From the NCBI GenBank assembly GCA_948630815.1, contig CAPIEU010000004.1, forward strand, positions 62,001 to 126,000: a DNA stretch of 64,000 nt, given 5' to 3'. Shown piece by piece: positions 1 through 8,663 of the stretch; the first letter of the stretch is position 1; every line of letters starts with the position of its first letter. Below the pieces are notes generated by a model. It saw only the letters and a program-made list of their open reading frames with translations, was not told the DNA's origin and made no database searches. Source of the stretch: an uncultured Clostridia bacterium (lineage in GTDB: Bacteria; Bacillota; Clostridia; TANB77; CAG-508). The translations under genes were made by a program, and so were the position numbers.

Positions 1-1099
1 GATAAAGCTATACTTGATGCAAGAACTAAATTTAGAGAATTGGTTAAAAAGTATGATGAAGAAATAAAAGATGAAAAAGAAAAAGTTATTGCTGCTGGTG
101 GTTTAAAGATTATTGGTACAGAAAGACACGAATCAAGAAGAATTGATAACCAGTTACGTGGACGTAGTGGACGTCAAGGGGATTTTGGAGAATCTAAATT
201 CTATATAGGACTTGATGATGACCTTATGAAAATATTTGGTGGAGATATGATTACAGGGGTATTTAATACCCTAGGTGCAGATGAAGATATGCCAATTGAA
301 TCTAAAATAATTTCAGGTGCAGTTGAAAAAGCTCAAAAAAGAGTAGAGGGTAAAAACTTCAGTATTCGTAAACACGTATTACAATATGATGATGTTATGA
401 ATACACAAAGAGAGATAATTTACAAACAAAGAAAACAAGTTCTAAATGGTGAAGATTTAAAAAATAGTATTATCAATATGATAACCAGCGTAGTAGAAGA
501 TATTGTTAATCAATATTCTCAAGAGGAAATAGTAAATTATGAATCATTAAGAGAAGAAATAAAAAATACATTTGGATTAGATAATATAGAAGCATTAAAA
601 GATAAGAAATTTGATGAAAGTAAATTACAAGAAGAATTACTTTCAAAAGTACTTGCAAAATATGAGGAAAAAGAAACTGAAATTGGTGAACAAGAGTTAA
701 GAGAACTTGAAAGAGTTGTTATGCTTAAAGTAGTAGACCAAAAATGGATGGAACATATAGATGCAATGGATGAACTAAAAGATGGTATAGGACTTCGTGC
801 ATATGGTCAAAAGGATCCAGTTGTTCAATATAGAATTGAAGGAACAGATATGTTTGATGAAATGATTTACTCTATTAAACATGATGTTGTTAAGATACTA
901 CTAAATATAAGTAAACAACAAGAAGTAAGAAGAACAGAAGCAGCAAGAATTACAAATATGTCTTTAGATAATATTAACGATGTTGATGGACAAAGAAGAG
1001 CACCAGTAACAGTAGTAAACCAAGGTCCAACAATAGGAAGAAACGATCCTTGTCGTTGCCGGAAGTGGGAAGAAATATAAGAATTGTTGTGGGAAATAA
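1..1099 (+). CDS. secA: Preprotein translocase ATPase SecA, 3' part, with one +1 shift at CGG
   Basis: ATP-driven motor that pushes preproteins through SecYEG at the membrane. The window opens inside the gene. Seen: the second nucleotide-binding domain end with the QLRGRSGRQGD arginine-finger motif, the helical scaffold/wing region, and the C-terminal zinc motif. The zinc motif is complete only if the C at 1060 is skipped. In frame zero the protein stops at 1080 after a degraded tail, whereas resuming at GGA (1061) gives CRCGSGKKYKNCCGK and a stop at 1097-1099. The Cys-x-Cys-x-Ser-Gly...Cys-Cys pattern is the usual SecA end, so I take 1099 as the true end. This is the first of 17 C-before-GGN shifts. 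Identity is certain; the decoding mechanism is inference. Confidence 0.95.
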
Positions 1100-1135
1100 T
1101 GTATTGATTTGTTCGAATTTTATTGGCAAAAATGA

Positions 1136-1165
1136 TTGACAATTAGCATAAAAACGGGTTATAAT
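1136..1165 (+). promoter_or_regulatory. Promoter of the toxI-toxN locus
   Basis: TTGACA at 1136-1141 and TATAAT at 1160-1165 with an 18-bp spacer, a near-consensus sigma-A promoter directly upstream of the antitoxin RNA. Strong constitutive transcription of the RNA antitoxin is usual for type III systems. Confidence 0.8.
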
Positions 1166-1170
1166 GAATA

Positions 1171-1282
1171 TAATAGAAATAGATATTTAATATCTATTTA
1201 CAGTTAAAAAATCAGGTGAACCCTACCAATAAGTGGGAGCTGTAAAATCAAAAGGTAGAGATCTAGGTCTTTACCTTTTATA
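1171..1282 (+). ncRNA. toxI: ToxI-type RNA antitoxin with attenuating terminator
   Basis: Between the promoter and toxN lies a unit at about 1213-1249 that follows the ToxI pseudoknot layout: AGGTGA, then CTACC, then AAGTG, then AGCTG and an A-rich tail. Only one full unit is visible, preceded by a partial tail-like copy at 1201-1213. A hairpin at 1250-1279 (12-bp stem AAAAGGTAGAGA, loop TCTAGG, then T-rich) is a terminator that would let only part of the transcripts reach toxN. In the ToxIN and AbiQ families the toxin cuts the RNA into units that bind and inhibit it. The family match is by my reading of motif order, not a computed alignment. Confidence 0.7.
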
Positions 1283-1296
1283 TTTTGGAGGAAAGA

Positions 1297-1824
1297 ATGA
1301 AACTATATGCAGTAACAGATGAATATATAGATTATTTAAGGCAATTTGATTATAAAGTTTATGACAATAAAGAAGATAGAAGAAAAGTAATGAGAAAATA
1401 TTTAGGTATAGTTTTAACAATAAATGAAATGAACTATTATATACCAATGTCATCTCCTAAAAAGAGTGATTATAAAGATAATCAAATAAGAAAATCTATT
1501 GTTCCTATTGTAAGAATTGTATCAAATGAAGAAATTGATAATGTACCAGTTTTAAAAGGAACATTAAGAATTAGTAATATGATACCTGTTCCAGATAGTG
1601 AATTGATATTATATGAACCTAAATATGAAAGAAACAAAAATTATAAGATATTAGTTGAAAAGGAACTTGAATTTATTGGAAAAAATGAAGAAATGATAAA
1701 GAAGTATGCAAGTATTATATATAATCAAAAAATTAATAATTATGATGTATCTTATATAAAAAATGTTGTTGATTTTAGGTTATTAGAAGAAAAATGTAAG
1801 GAATATAAAAGCGACAATAATTAA
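1297..1824 (+). CDS. toxN: ToxN/AbiQ-family endoribonuclease, type III toxin
   Basis: A protein of 175 aa, the usual ToxN size (about 170). It begins MKLYAVTDEYIDYLRQFD with a YLGIVLTINEMNYYIPMSSPK segment, typical of the ToxN/AbiQ fold, a Kid-like RNase that cuts mRNA and can abort phage infection. Start chosen at ATG 1297 because GGAGG lies 6-10 nt upstream; an in-frame earlier start has no such site. It sits directly downstream of an RNA antitoxin unit and its terminator, the standard type III layout. Codon use is AT-rich like the host. Family call is by motif recognition and context. Confidence 0.85.
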   Translation: MKLYAVTDEYIDYLRQFDYKVYDNKEDRRKVMRKYLGIVLTINEMNYYIPMSSPKKSDYKDNQIRKSIVPIVRIVSNEEIDNVPVLKGTLRISNMIPVPDSELILYEPKYERNKNYKILVEKELEFIGKNEEMIKKYASIIYNQKINNYDVSYIKNVVDFRLLEEKCKEYKSDNN

Positions 1825-1870
1825 AAATTTAATATGGGCATTGTATTTTTTTATAGCTCTTTAATTATAG

Positions 1871-1899
1871 TTGAAAAGTGTCAAATAAAGTGATATACT
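1871..1899 (+). promoter_or_regulatory. Promoter of apt
   Basis: TTGAAA at 1871-1876, a 17-bp spacer, and TATACT at 1894-1899 preceded by TGA (extended -10). The AAAGTGATATACT end is the same as in the promoter of the unrelated gene at 33421. Confidence 0.65.
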
Positions 1900-1985
1900 G
1901 TAAAAATAAAGTACGTTGAAAAAACATAAAGAGTATATTTTGTGTAATTGATATCTACAAAAATTAAAAAAATGGAGGTATTAAT

Positions 1986-2510
1986 ATGGAATCACTAAAA
2001 AAACACGTAAGAAATATCCCAAATTTTCCTAAAGAGGGAATCAACTTTAGGGATATTACAACTGTTCTTCAAAAACCAACGGCTTTTCATATGGCTATAA
2101 TTAGTATGCAAGAATGTTTGAAGAGTATGGAGTTCGATGTCGTTGTAGCACCTGAAGCAAGAGGCTTTATTTTTGGCGTACCTATTGCATACAATATGGC
2201 TAAACCTTTTGTGCCTGTACGCAAGAAAGGAAAACTTCCTGCAGAAACAATCGAGGAAGAATATGCTCTTGAGTATGGAACGGCAACGATCGAAATCCAT
2301 AAGGATGCCATAAGTAAAGGCCAAAAGGTTGTTGTTATTGATGATCTTCTCGCTACTGGGGGGACTTTACAGGCGATTATCAAACTTGTGGAAAGACTTG
2401 GAGGCGAAGTGGTAAAAGTTTGCTGTTTAATTGAATTGCCGGAATTAAATGGCAGAAACAATTTGAAGGATTATGATGTAAGTTCTATCATAACTTTTGA
2501 CGGCGAGTAA
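1986..2510 (+). CDS. apt: Adenine phosphoribosyltransferase
   Basis: Converts adenine and PRPP to AMP in purine salvage, in the cytoplasm. The 174-aa length is standard. It starts MESLKKHVRNIPNFPKEGI..FRDITT, the classical APRT N-terminus with the PxFPKxGIxFRDIT motif. The PRPP-binding loop VVVIDDLLATGGT is near residue 120, and RGFIFG near residue 57. GGAGG upstream of ATG 1986 supports the start. The gene is a single unit with its own promoter and terminator. It uses more GC-rich codons (ATC, CTC, GGC, GCG) than neighbours, which suggests later acquisition. Confidence 0.95.
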   Translation: MESLKKHVRNIPNFPKEGINFRDITTVLQKPTAFHMAIISMQECLKSMEFDVVVAPEARGFIFGVPIAYNMAKPFVPVRKKGKLPAETIEEEYALEYGTATIEIHKDAISKGQKVVVIDDLLATGGTLQAIIKLVERLGGEVVKVCCLIELPELNGRNNLKDYDVSSIITFDGE

Positions 2511-2544
2511 CATTGAACCAAAGTTGCACAAAATGTACTCTTTG

Positions 2545-2580
2545 AAAGGAGACCTAATCGTAATGATTGGACTCCTTTTT
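2545..2580 (+). terminator. Terminator after apt
   Basis: Stem AAAGGAG..CTAATC against GATT..ACTCCTTT followed by a run of T. It closes the single-gene apt unit. Confidence 0.75.
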
Positions 2581-2749
2581 TCATATGTAAAGATTATTTA
2601 GAAAATAAACAATTTTTATATAAAAAAACGAGAAAAATAAAGATAGAAAGATTAGAATGAAATTAAAGAACAAAAAACAGAAGAAATATATATTTGAAAG
2701 GAATATATAAAATGTGTTAATATAAAAATGTAATAAAAATAAGTTAATA

Positions 2750-2957
2750 AATTCCCTGCGTAGTACGACAAGCAAGATATTTTAGAACCTACAAGTTTCG
2801 GAATTGGGAGCTAATCTCTAGATATGGCGTGTATGCTTACTCTCTATTACAGAATGTAAGAAACCCAGGAATATTTAGGTAGGCACCCACCTGTATAGGT
2901 ACAGGTCCGTAAAATCTCTTGATAATGACGGCTAGAGCGGGGCATTTTGTTTTTTAG
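2750..2957 (+). ncRNA. ssrS: 6S RNA, probable
   Basis: No gene is present in this about 200-nt stretch, but its two ends pair: AAATTCCCTGC at about 2748 with GCGGGGCATTT at about 2938-2948, followed by TTTGTTTTTT. It holds internal stems around an AGGCACCCACC segment, as I remember for clostridial 6S RNA. 6S RNA binds sigma-A polymerase in stationary phase. Size, closing stem and T-rich end fit; a covariance-model search would settle it. Confidence 0.7.
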
Positions 2958-2983
2958 TATAATATAAGGAAAAGAGTTAAACG

Positions 2984-3581
2984 ATGAACGAAGAAGAGTT
3001 ACAAAAAATAAAAAAAGAAGCATTAGAAGCGCATATACCTATTATTATGGACGATACATTGGAAACATTAGATAAAGTATTAAAGGAAATGAATTTAAAT
3101 AGAATTTTAGAAATAGGTACTGCAGTACGGATATTCTGCCATATGTTTTACAGAATTTTTAACTAGTACTGGAAAAATTGATACAATAGAACGTGATGAA
3201 GAAAGAGTAATACAAGCAAGAAACAATATAAAAAGGGCAGAGGTAGAAGAAAAGATTAATATACATTTTGGAGATGCAGTAGACATACTTCCTACTTTTA
3301 ACAATAAATATGATATGATATTTATTGATGCTGCTAAAGGTAAATATCCATTTTTCTTGGAACAAGCATTAAGATTAATTAATGATGGAGGAATAATTGT
3401 AGCTGATAATGTACTTTATAAAGGATATGTTATGAGTGATTATAATAAACATAAACAAAGAACTGCAGTAAGAAATTTGCGTGAATTTATAAAAGAAGTT
3501 AAGGAAAATCAATTTCTTGAAACAGAAATTTTAGAAGTAGGAGATGGACTTAGTATAAGTAAAGTAAAAAGAAGCAACTAG
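2984..3581 (+). CDS. SAM-dependent O-methyltransferase (TrmR-like), one +1 shift at CGG
   Basis: Class I SAM methyltransferase of the O-methyltransferase family that includes TrmR, which modifies tRNA wobble uridine. Motif I reads EIGTAVGYSAICF, but only if the extra C at 3128 is skipped (in-frame CGG, resume at GGA 3129). Without the shift the protein ends after about 60 residues. With it the gene runs to 3581, giving 198 aa, near the family norm. Later motifs MIFIDAAKGKYPFFLE and GGIIVADNVLYKG are intact. In many Clostridia this gene precedes a U32 peptidase; here it follows 6S RNA. tRNA substrate is inferred from family. Confidence 0.85.
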
Positions 3582-3595
3582 TGCTTCTTTTATTT
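3570..3595 (+). terminator. Bidirectional terminator
   Basis: AAAGAAGCA, loop ACTAG, TGCTTCTTT then T-rich. It overlaps the stop codon of the methyltransferase and also ends the convergent minus-strand gene. Confidence 0.75.
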
Positions 3596-4705
3596 TTCCA
3601 AGTCATTATTATTTTCAGTTCTATATTTCATTAATTTACGATAATCTTTTAAAGACATATGATATAAATATTCAAAACACTCTGCTTCACTCATTTGAAG
3701 TGATTCAATACTATTATTAAAGTTTGTAGTTAAAATATATCTTGGCACCATATCAAGAGAATTTGAAGAAATTTTATGTTCGTTAGGTTTATAAACCATA
3801 CTACGTTCCCAATTACTATACAATTCCATATCATATGTTCTGGTTTGAAATTCAACACCTAAAGACTGTTCTTCTGAATAATAAGACGATTGCATTGAAG
3901 AATAACCACTTGGCTTTGGATGTTTTATATAATCTTTCCTTTTTTTAGTATCAAATCCTTTACTATTTAAAAAATCTTGTACAGTTTCTTGGATAGCAGA
4001 ACAATATGGAACCAAATCTTCTTTATGTGATTTTTTATAAGTTATAGCATTATTTAAAGGAAGTGTTATTTTTTCATCATTTACAGTAGTACAAATATAT
4101 GGAATTTTATTATTATCTATCCATACATTCCTCAAACTTTCTTCTACTAATACAGTTATTTTTTTGCCATTATAATTAAATTCAAAAGCATCTGTTACAA
4201 GTTTGTTTTTATAAGGTACATCTAAAACAATAGGATCACTTATACGAAATTCATCTCGACCAGAATCAATATAAATACCATCACTATCTACAGATATTTT
4301 ATCTACTTGGTAATTAACAGATGTCACAAATGCTTTCATAGCAAAAGTATCTAAAACTTCAACCATAGCAAATTCATCTTTTTCGATTAATGTTACAAAT
4401 TTTTTAATTATCTTTTCAAAATATGAAAATGGAGATTTAAGTCTACCAGATATTCCAAAATCTAATTCTGGAAATTTTTCATCAATAATTTTATATATTT
4501 GTGTTTGAAGTTCTACATAATCATTTATAGAAGCTTCTTGAATTTCATATTGAAGTTTGTAATAAGCAGAGTCTATTTTTATTCCAGATAATTTACTTAA
4601 ATATTTACATTTTCTTTCAAATTGCTTATAAATATCCTCATCATTATTAAAATTTAGCAATCTATTTTTGGCTTTTTCTTCAATTATCATAATATTATAC
4701 CTCAT
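3590..4705 (-). CDS. RelA/SpoT-type synthetase-domain protein
   Basis: A 371-aa protein. The middle resembles the (p)ppGpp synthetase domain: ISGRLKSPFSYFEKIIKK near residue 85, a DTFAMKAFV strand near residue 122, DYIKHPKPSGYSSMQSSYYS near residue 260 (compare D-YI-PKPNGYQSLHT), and VEFQTRTYDMELYSNW near residue 288 (compare VEVQIRT...HW). No hydrolase HD domain, TGS or ACT domain is seen. A segment of about 100 residues separates the two halves of the domain, longer than in small alarmone synthetases. It may make an alarmone or be a catalytically altered relative. ATG at 4705 is a plausible start; convergent with the gene before it. Confidence 0.7.
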   Translation of the reverse strand: MRYNIMIIEEKAKNRLLNFNNDEDIYKQFERKCKYLSKLSGIKIDSAYYKLQYEIQEASINDYVELQTQIYKIIDEKFPELDFGISGRLKSPFSYFEKIIKKFVTLIEKDEFAMVEVLDTFAMKAFVTSVNYQVDKISVDSDGIYIDSGRDEFRISDPIVLDVPYKNKLVTDAFEFNYNGKKITVLVEESLRNVWIDNNKIPYICTTVNDEKITLPLNNAITYKKSHKEDLVPYCSAIQETVQDFLNSKGFDTKKRKDYIKHPKPSGYSSMQSSYYSEEQSLGVEFQTRTYDMELYSNWERSMVYKPNEHKISSNSLDMVPRYILTTNFNNSIESLQMSEAECFEYLYHMSLKDYRKLMKYRTENNNDLEK

Positions 4706-4747
4706 TTTTTATATAATTGTATGATGATTGTAACATATATACACATA

Positions 4748-4777
4748 AAAGTCTAGAAAATATCTAGACTTTTATAA
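4748..4777 (-). terminator. Terminator of the CmpB-family gene
   Basis: Inverted repeat AAAAGTCTAGA / TCTAGACTTTT with a T run on the minus strand, just downstream of the minus-strand gene at 4806-5357. Confidence 0.75.
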
Positions 4778-4805
4778 AAGCTATTAAATTATTGATAAGT
4801 TGTTA

Positions 4806-5357
4806 TTAGATTAAATATTTAATACTTGATAAAACAGTATCTATTGCAACTATACTTATTAAAAATCTAATAGTATAAATTTGAACAGAACTAGGGATTT
4901 TTGATAAGAGTTTTTGAACTTTTTTTTCAATAAATGGATGTAACATATTAATAAATATAAGTGCAATAATTCCCCATGAAAAAGAAAAGAACAAACTAAT
5001 TCTACCATTTAAATTCATAAAATCATTACTGTAGTCCCACCATTTAGCACAAAATAGAGCATCTAAACCATATCCTACAATATATTCAAAAATAGAAAAT
5101 ACTATGCTAGAAAGAAAGAATAGTTTAAGTGAATTAGATTTGTATTTTTGTAAACCACTAATTAGAATAATTGCACCCCAACCATAAATTGGGCATAGTG
5201 GTCCATATAAGAAGCCTCTTTTTACAAAATGTCCTAAAGTAGTTATTGCATAAAATGTTTCTAAGAGCCAGCCAAGAAAAGCATATATTAAAAAGTATAA
5301 TAATAAATAGTTTATAGTAGTTTGTTTAGTTATAGATGTATTTTCATTATTTTCCAT
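4806..5357 (-). CDS. CmpB-family putative ABC-transporter membrane protein (PF06541)
   Basis: A 183-aa multi-pass membrane protein. Hydrophobic segments lie near residues 15-35, 55-72, 80-100, 122-140 and 160-180. The motif FLGWLLETFYAI followed by KRGFLYGPLCPIYGWGA is the signature of the PF06541 family. The family is named as putative ABC-transporter permease; substrate unknown. GGAGG upstream of the ATG at 5357 supports the start. Single gene, ended by a terminator. Function beyond membrane localisation is not known. Confidence 0.8.
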   Translation of the reverse strand: MENNENTSITKQTTINYLLLYFLIYAFLGWLLETFYAITTLGHFVKRGFLYGPLCPIYGWGAIILISGLQKYKSNSLKLFFLSSIVFSIFEYIVGYGLDALFCAKWWDYSNDFMNLNGRISLFFSFSWGIIALIFINMLHPFIEKKVQKLLSKIPSSVQIYTIRFLISIVAIDTVLSSIKYLI

Positions 5358-5523
5358 TTTTATATTCCTCCAATAATAGTAATAATATCAAAATAATGTG
5401 TAATTGTAAATATTAATAATAAAATAATATTTTTAAGAAATTATTAAAAAAGTAGTGCAAAAATCTATTTATATATGATAGAATATGAGAAGTAAAAAAT
5501 AAACCAAGGAGAGTGTATTAAAA

Positions 5524-6231
5524 GTGGAAGACATTAAATATAAAAGAGTCTTATTAAAACTAAGTGGAGAGGCATTAGCAGGAGATAGAAAAACAGGAAT
5601 TGATGCAGAAACAGTAGGAAATATTTGTGACCAAGTAAAAGTGTTATCAGATTTAGGAGTAGAAGTAGGAATTGTTGTTGGAGGAGGAAATTTCTGGAGA
5701 GGAAAATATGGACATCAAATGGAAAGAACAACATCAGATTATATGGGAATGCTTGCAACTACAATGAATGGACTTGCACTTCAAGATGCACTTGAAGCAA
5801 GGGAATTAAAAACAAGAGTACAAACAGCAATTGAAATGAGACAAATAGCTGAACCATATATTCGTAGAAAAGCAGTAAAACATTTAGAAAGAGGAAGAGT
5901 TGTTATTTTTGCGTGTGGAACAGGTAATCCATATTTTTCAACAGATACAGGAGCAGCACTTCGTGCAGCAGAAATAAATGCTGAAGTTATTTTACTTGCA
6001 AAAACAATTGATGGTGTATATTCAGCAGATCCAAAAGTGGATCCTAATGCTGTAAAATATGATGAAATATCATATACAGATATTTTAACAAAAGATTTAA
6101 AAGTAATGGATTCAACAGCAACAGCATTATGTAGAGATAATCAAATTCCATTAATGGTATTTGGAATAGATAAACCAGAGAATATGGTTAAAATAGTTAA
6201 AGGCGAAAATATAGGTACAATTGTAAAATAA
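5524..6231 (+). CDS. pyrH: UMP kinase
   Basis: Phosphorylates UMP to UDP in pyrimidine synthesis. 235 aa, full length. Motifs: LKLSGEALAGD near residue 11, GIVVGGGNFWRG near residue 48, and TGNPYFSTDTGAALRAAEI near residue 137. The start is GTG 5524 with AAGGAGAG upstream. First gene of the conserved pyrH-frr-uppS-cdsA-rseP-polC run of Firmicutes (tsf and rpsB, usually just upstream, are absent here). A repeat element separates it from frr. Confidence 0.97.
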   Translation: MEDIKYKRVLLKLSGEALAGDRKTGIDAETVGNICDQVKVLSDLGVEVGIVVGGGNFWRGKYGHQMERTTSDYMGMLATTMNGLALQDALEARELKTRVQTAIEMRQIAEPYIRRKAVKHLERGRVVIFACGTGNPYFSTDTGAALRAAEINAEVILLAKTIDGVYSADPKVDPNAVKYDEISYTDILTKDLKVMDSTATALCRDNQIPLMVFGIDKPENMVKIVKGENIGTIVK

Positions 6232-6254
6232 TAGGAATTTATATATAGAAAAAT

Positions 6255-6366
6255 GGTAGGGGCAGACCTTGTGTCTGCCCAATAAGAGAAAAATAAAACC
6301 AAATGCAAACGATATAGAAGCAGTATGCTATACTGCCCAAGGGTCGCATACCATACGCCCCATACA
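6255..6366 (+). repeat. GTAGGGGC repeat pair, inverted
   Basis: Between pyrH and frr: GTAGGGGCAGAC starts a copy ending in a GGCAGAC/GTCTGCC hairpin at about 6260-6280. A second copy in the opposite orientation lies at about 6318-6366 (GTATGGGGCGTATGG on the minus strand, with GCAGTATGCTATACTGC and TCGCATACC arms). Same family as copies near 8611, 17362, 22660, 24871, 39113 and 51930. Confidence 0.7.
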
Positions 6367-6429
6367 TAAAAAAACAATTTATTGCAGAAATTAAAATCTG
6401 TCAAAATATAAAATAAGGAGAATGATATT

Positions 6430-6978
6430 ATGGATTATACAAATATTGAAGAAAAAATGGAAAAAACAATTAGTGTTTTTAGTGAAAATTTAGCAGAAGT
6501 TAGAGCAGGACGTGCAAATCCTGCAATTTTAAATAAGGTTAAAATAGATTATTATGGAACACCAACACCTATTAATCAAGTTGCAGGAATATCAGTTCCA
6601 GAAGCAAGACTTATAGTAATTCAACCATGGGATGCTAGTATATTAAAAGAAATAGAAAGAGCAATTTTGACTTCAGACATTGGAATTAATCCAAATAATG
6701 ATGGTAAAGTAATACGTTTAGCTTTTCCAGAATTAAATGAAGAAAGAAGAAAAGAATTAGTAAAAGATATTAGAAAAACAGCAGAAGAAGCTAAAGTTGC
6801 TGTAAGAAGCATTCGTAGAGACGGAATTGATGAATTCAAGAAAAAACAAAAAGATGCTGAAATTACAGAAGATGATTTACATACAGCAGAAGAACAAATA
6901 CAAAAAATAACAGATAAGAAAGTAGAAGAAATAGATTCTATTTTGGAAAACAAAGAAAAAGAAATTATGAGTATTTAA
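6430..6978 (+). CDS. frr: Ribosome recycling factor
   Basis: Splits post-termination ribosomes together with EF-G. 182 aa, standard length. It shows the VRAGRANPAILNKVKIDYYGTP..NQ region near residue 25, PWD near residue 66, and the C-terminal coiled region with RRDG. AAGGAG before ATG 6430 supports the start. Lies between pyrH and uppS as in most Firmicutes; probably cotranscribed with them, although a repeat element sits upstream. Confidence 0.97.
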   Translation: MDYTNIEEKMEKTISVFSENLAEVRAGRANPAILNKVKIDYYGTPTPINQVAGISVPEARLIVIQPWDASILKEIERAILTSDIGINPNNDGKVIRLAFPELNEERRKELVKDIRKTAEEAKVAVRSIRRDGIDEFKKKQKDAEITEDDLHTAEEQIQKITDKKVEEIDSILENKEKEIMSI

Positions 6979-7051
6979 TTAATTATAAGGAAATATATTA
7001 ATTAGTATAAGATTGAATATAATAACTAATATTGTATGGGAGAAAAAATAA

Positions 7052-7771
7052 ATGACTTTACAAGACATTGATATAAATAGATTGCCTAAGCATATTGCTA
7101 TAATCATGGATGGAAATAGAACTTGGGCAAGGGAAAAAGGAATAGATCCAAAACTTGGTCATAAAGAGGGAGCAAAAACTTTAGAAAAGATAGTTAGATA
7201 TGCAAATAAAATAGGAATAAAACATCTTACAGTATATGCTTTTTCTACTGAAAATTGGAATAGAACTAAAGAGGAGGTAGGAGCATTAATGCTCCTTCTT
7301 GGAAATTACCTAGATGATTTTTCAAAAAGAGCAGATACAGAAAATGTAAAAATACAAGTTATTGGTGAGGTTTCTACATTATCCCGTAATCTACAAAATA
7401 GTATAAATAAAGCAATTGAAAGAACAAAAAATAATACAGGTGTAGTATTTAATGTTGCTTTTAATTATGGTGGAAGATCTGAACTTGTGATGGCAACAAA
7501 AAAAATAGCAAAACTAGTACAAAATAAAGAAATAGTTATAGAAGATATTACAGAAGAAACAGTAACAAATAATTTATATACAAATGGTCAGCCCGATCCA
7601 GAATTATTAATAAGAACAAGTGGACAAATAAGAACAAGTGGATTTTTACCATGGCAAACAATATATTCAGAATTTGTTTTTATAAAAAAGAATTGGCCTG
7701 ATTTTGCAGAAGAGGATTTACTAGAAGCTATAAAAGAATATCAAACAAGAACAATTAAAAAGGGAAAATAG
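7052..7771 (+). CDS. uppS: Undecaprenyl diphosphate synthase
   Basis: Cis-prenyltransferase that makes the C55 lipid carrier for peptidoglycan. 239 aa. It shows HIAIIMDGNRTWA near residue 15 (the canonical form is MDGNGRWA, so the glycine-arginine pair is replaced), LTVYAFSTENWNR near residue 62, and PELLIRTSGQIRTSGFLPWQ..YSEF near residue 180. All key regions are present. About 30 bp separate it from cdsA, so the two are likely cotranscribed. Confidence 0.95.
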   Translation: MTLQDIDINRLPKHIAIIMDGNRTWAREKGIDPKLGHKEGAKTLEKIVRYANKIGIKHLTVYAFSTENWNRTKEEVGALMLLLGNYLDDFSKRADTENVKIQVIGEVSTLSRNLQNSINKAIERTKNNTGVVFNVAFNYGGRSELVMATKKIAKLVQNKEIVIEDITEETVTNNLYTNGQPDPELLIRTSGQIRTSGFLPWQTIYSEFVFIKKNWPDFAEEDLLEAIKEYQTRTIKKGK

Positions 7772-7799
7772 AGAAGAATGCAAAAGAAAGGTAGGAATT

Positions 7800-8603
7800 A
7801 TGGATATTAAAAGAATAACTTCATCATTAATTGGATTTCCATTAGTAGTAATAATATTAGTTTTTGGAAATAAATATATTGTAGATATTGCATTTGCAGT
7901 AGTTGCAGCATTAAGTCTTCATGAATATTTTAATGCTTTTAAAGAAAAGGCAAAACCAGTAGTATGGATGGGATATGTTGCATCAGCATTAATTGCATTT
8001 ATTCATATAATTCCATTAGAACATGCAATAACTATTGTTAGTATCCTAATACCATCAGCTATTACAATACTATTTTTAGAAGTAATATTAACTAATATGA
8101 AAATTAACATAAAAGATATTGCAATTACATTCTTTGGAATATGTTATATACCACTATTTATAATGTTTATACCTTTAATAAAAGGATTTGTAAATGGAGA
8201 AATGTTAGTGTGGTACATATTTGCTTGTGCTTGGGGTACAGATATATTTGCATATATAGTAGGAAAATGGATTGGAAAGCATAAATTTAGTAAAGTTAGT
8301 CCAAACAAAAGTATAGAAGGTTGTATAGGTGGAATAATAGGTGCAGTTTTAATATCAATTCTATTTACAAATGTGTTCAATACATTTTTTGAAATGCAAT
8401 TTTCATATGTTAATACAATATTAGTTGTAATAGTATTAAGTATTGTAGGTCAAATTGGAGATTTTGCAGCATCTAGTATAAAAAGATATGTAGGAATAAA
8501 AGATTTTAGTAACTTAATACCAGGACATGGTGGAATGTTAGATAGAATAGATAGTGTCATATTTATAGCGCCATTTGCATATATGCTTTTAAGATTATTG
8601 TAA
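7800..8603 (+). CDS. cdsA: Phosphatidate cytidylyltransferase
   Basis: Makes CDP-diacylglycerol from phosphatidate and CTP at the membrane. 267 aa with about seven hydrophobic segments. The family signature is at the C-terminus, near residues 224-251: SIKRYVGIKDFSNLIPGHGG followed by MLDRIDS. Start ATG 7800 has GGTAGGA upstream. Member of the uppS-cdsA-rseP run. Confidence 0.96.
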   Translation: MDIKRITSSLIGFPLVVIILVFGNKYIVDIAFAVVAALSLHEYFNAFKEKAKPVVWMGYVASALIAFIHIIPLEHAITIVSILIPSAITILFLEVILTNMKINIKDIAITFFGICYIPLFIMFIPLIKGFVNGEMLVWYIFACAWGTDIFAYIVGKWIGKHKFSKVSPNKSIEGCIGGIIGAVLISILFTNVFNTFFEMQFSYVNTILVVIVLSIVGQIGDFAASSIKRYVGIKDFSNLIPGHGGMLDRIDSVIFIAPFAYMLLRLL

Positions 8604-8610
8604 TATGATA

Positions 8611-8636
8611 TGTAGGGGCGGTTTTCGTGTCGTTCC
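8611..8636 (+). repeat. GTAGGGGC repeat, short copy
   Basis: TGTAGGGGCGGTTTTCGTGTC between cdsA and rseP. A short member of the dispersed GTAGGGGC family, without a complete hairpin. Confidence 0.5.
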
Positions 8637-8663
8637 AAATATCTTTTATAGGAGGAAAACAGC

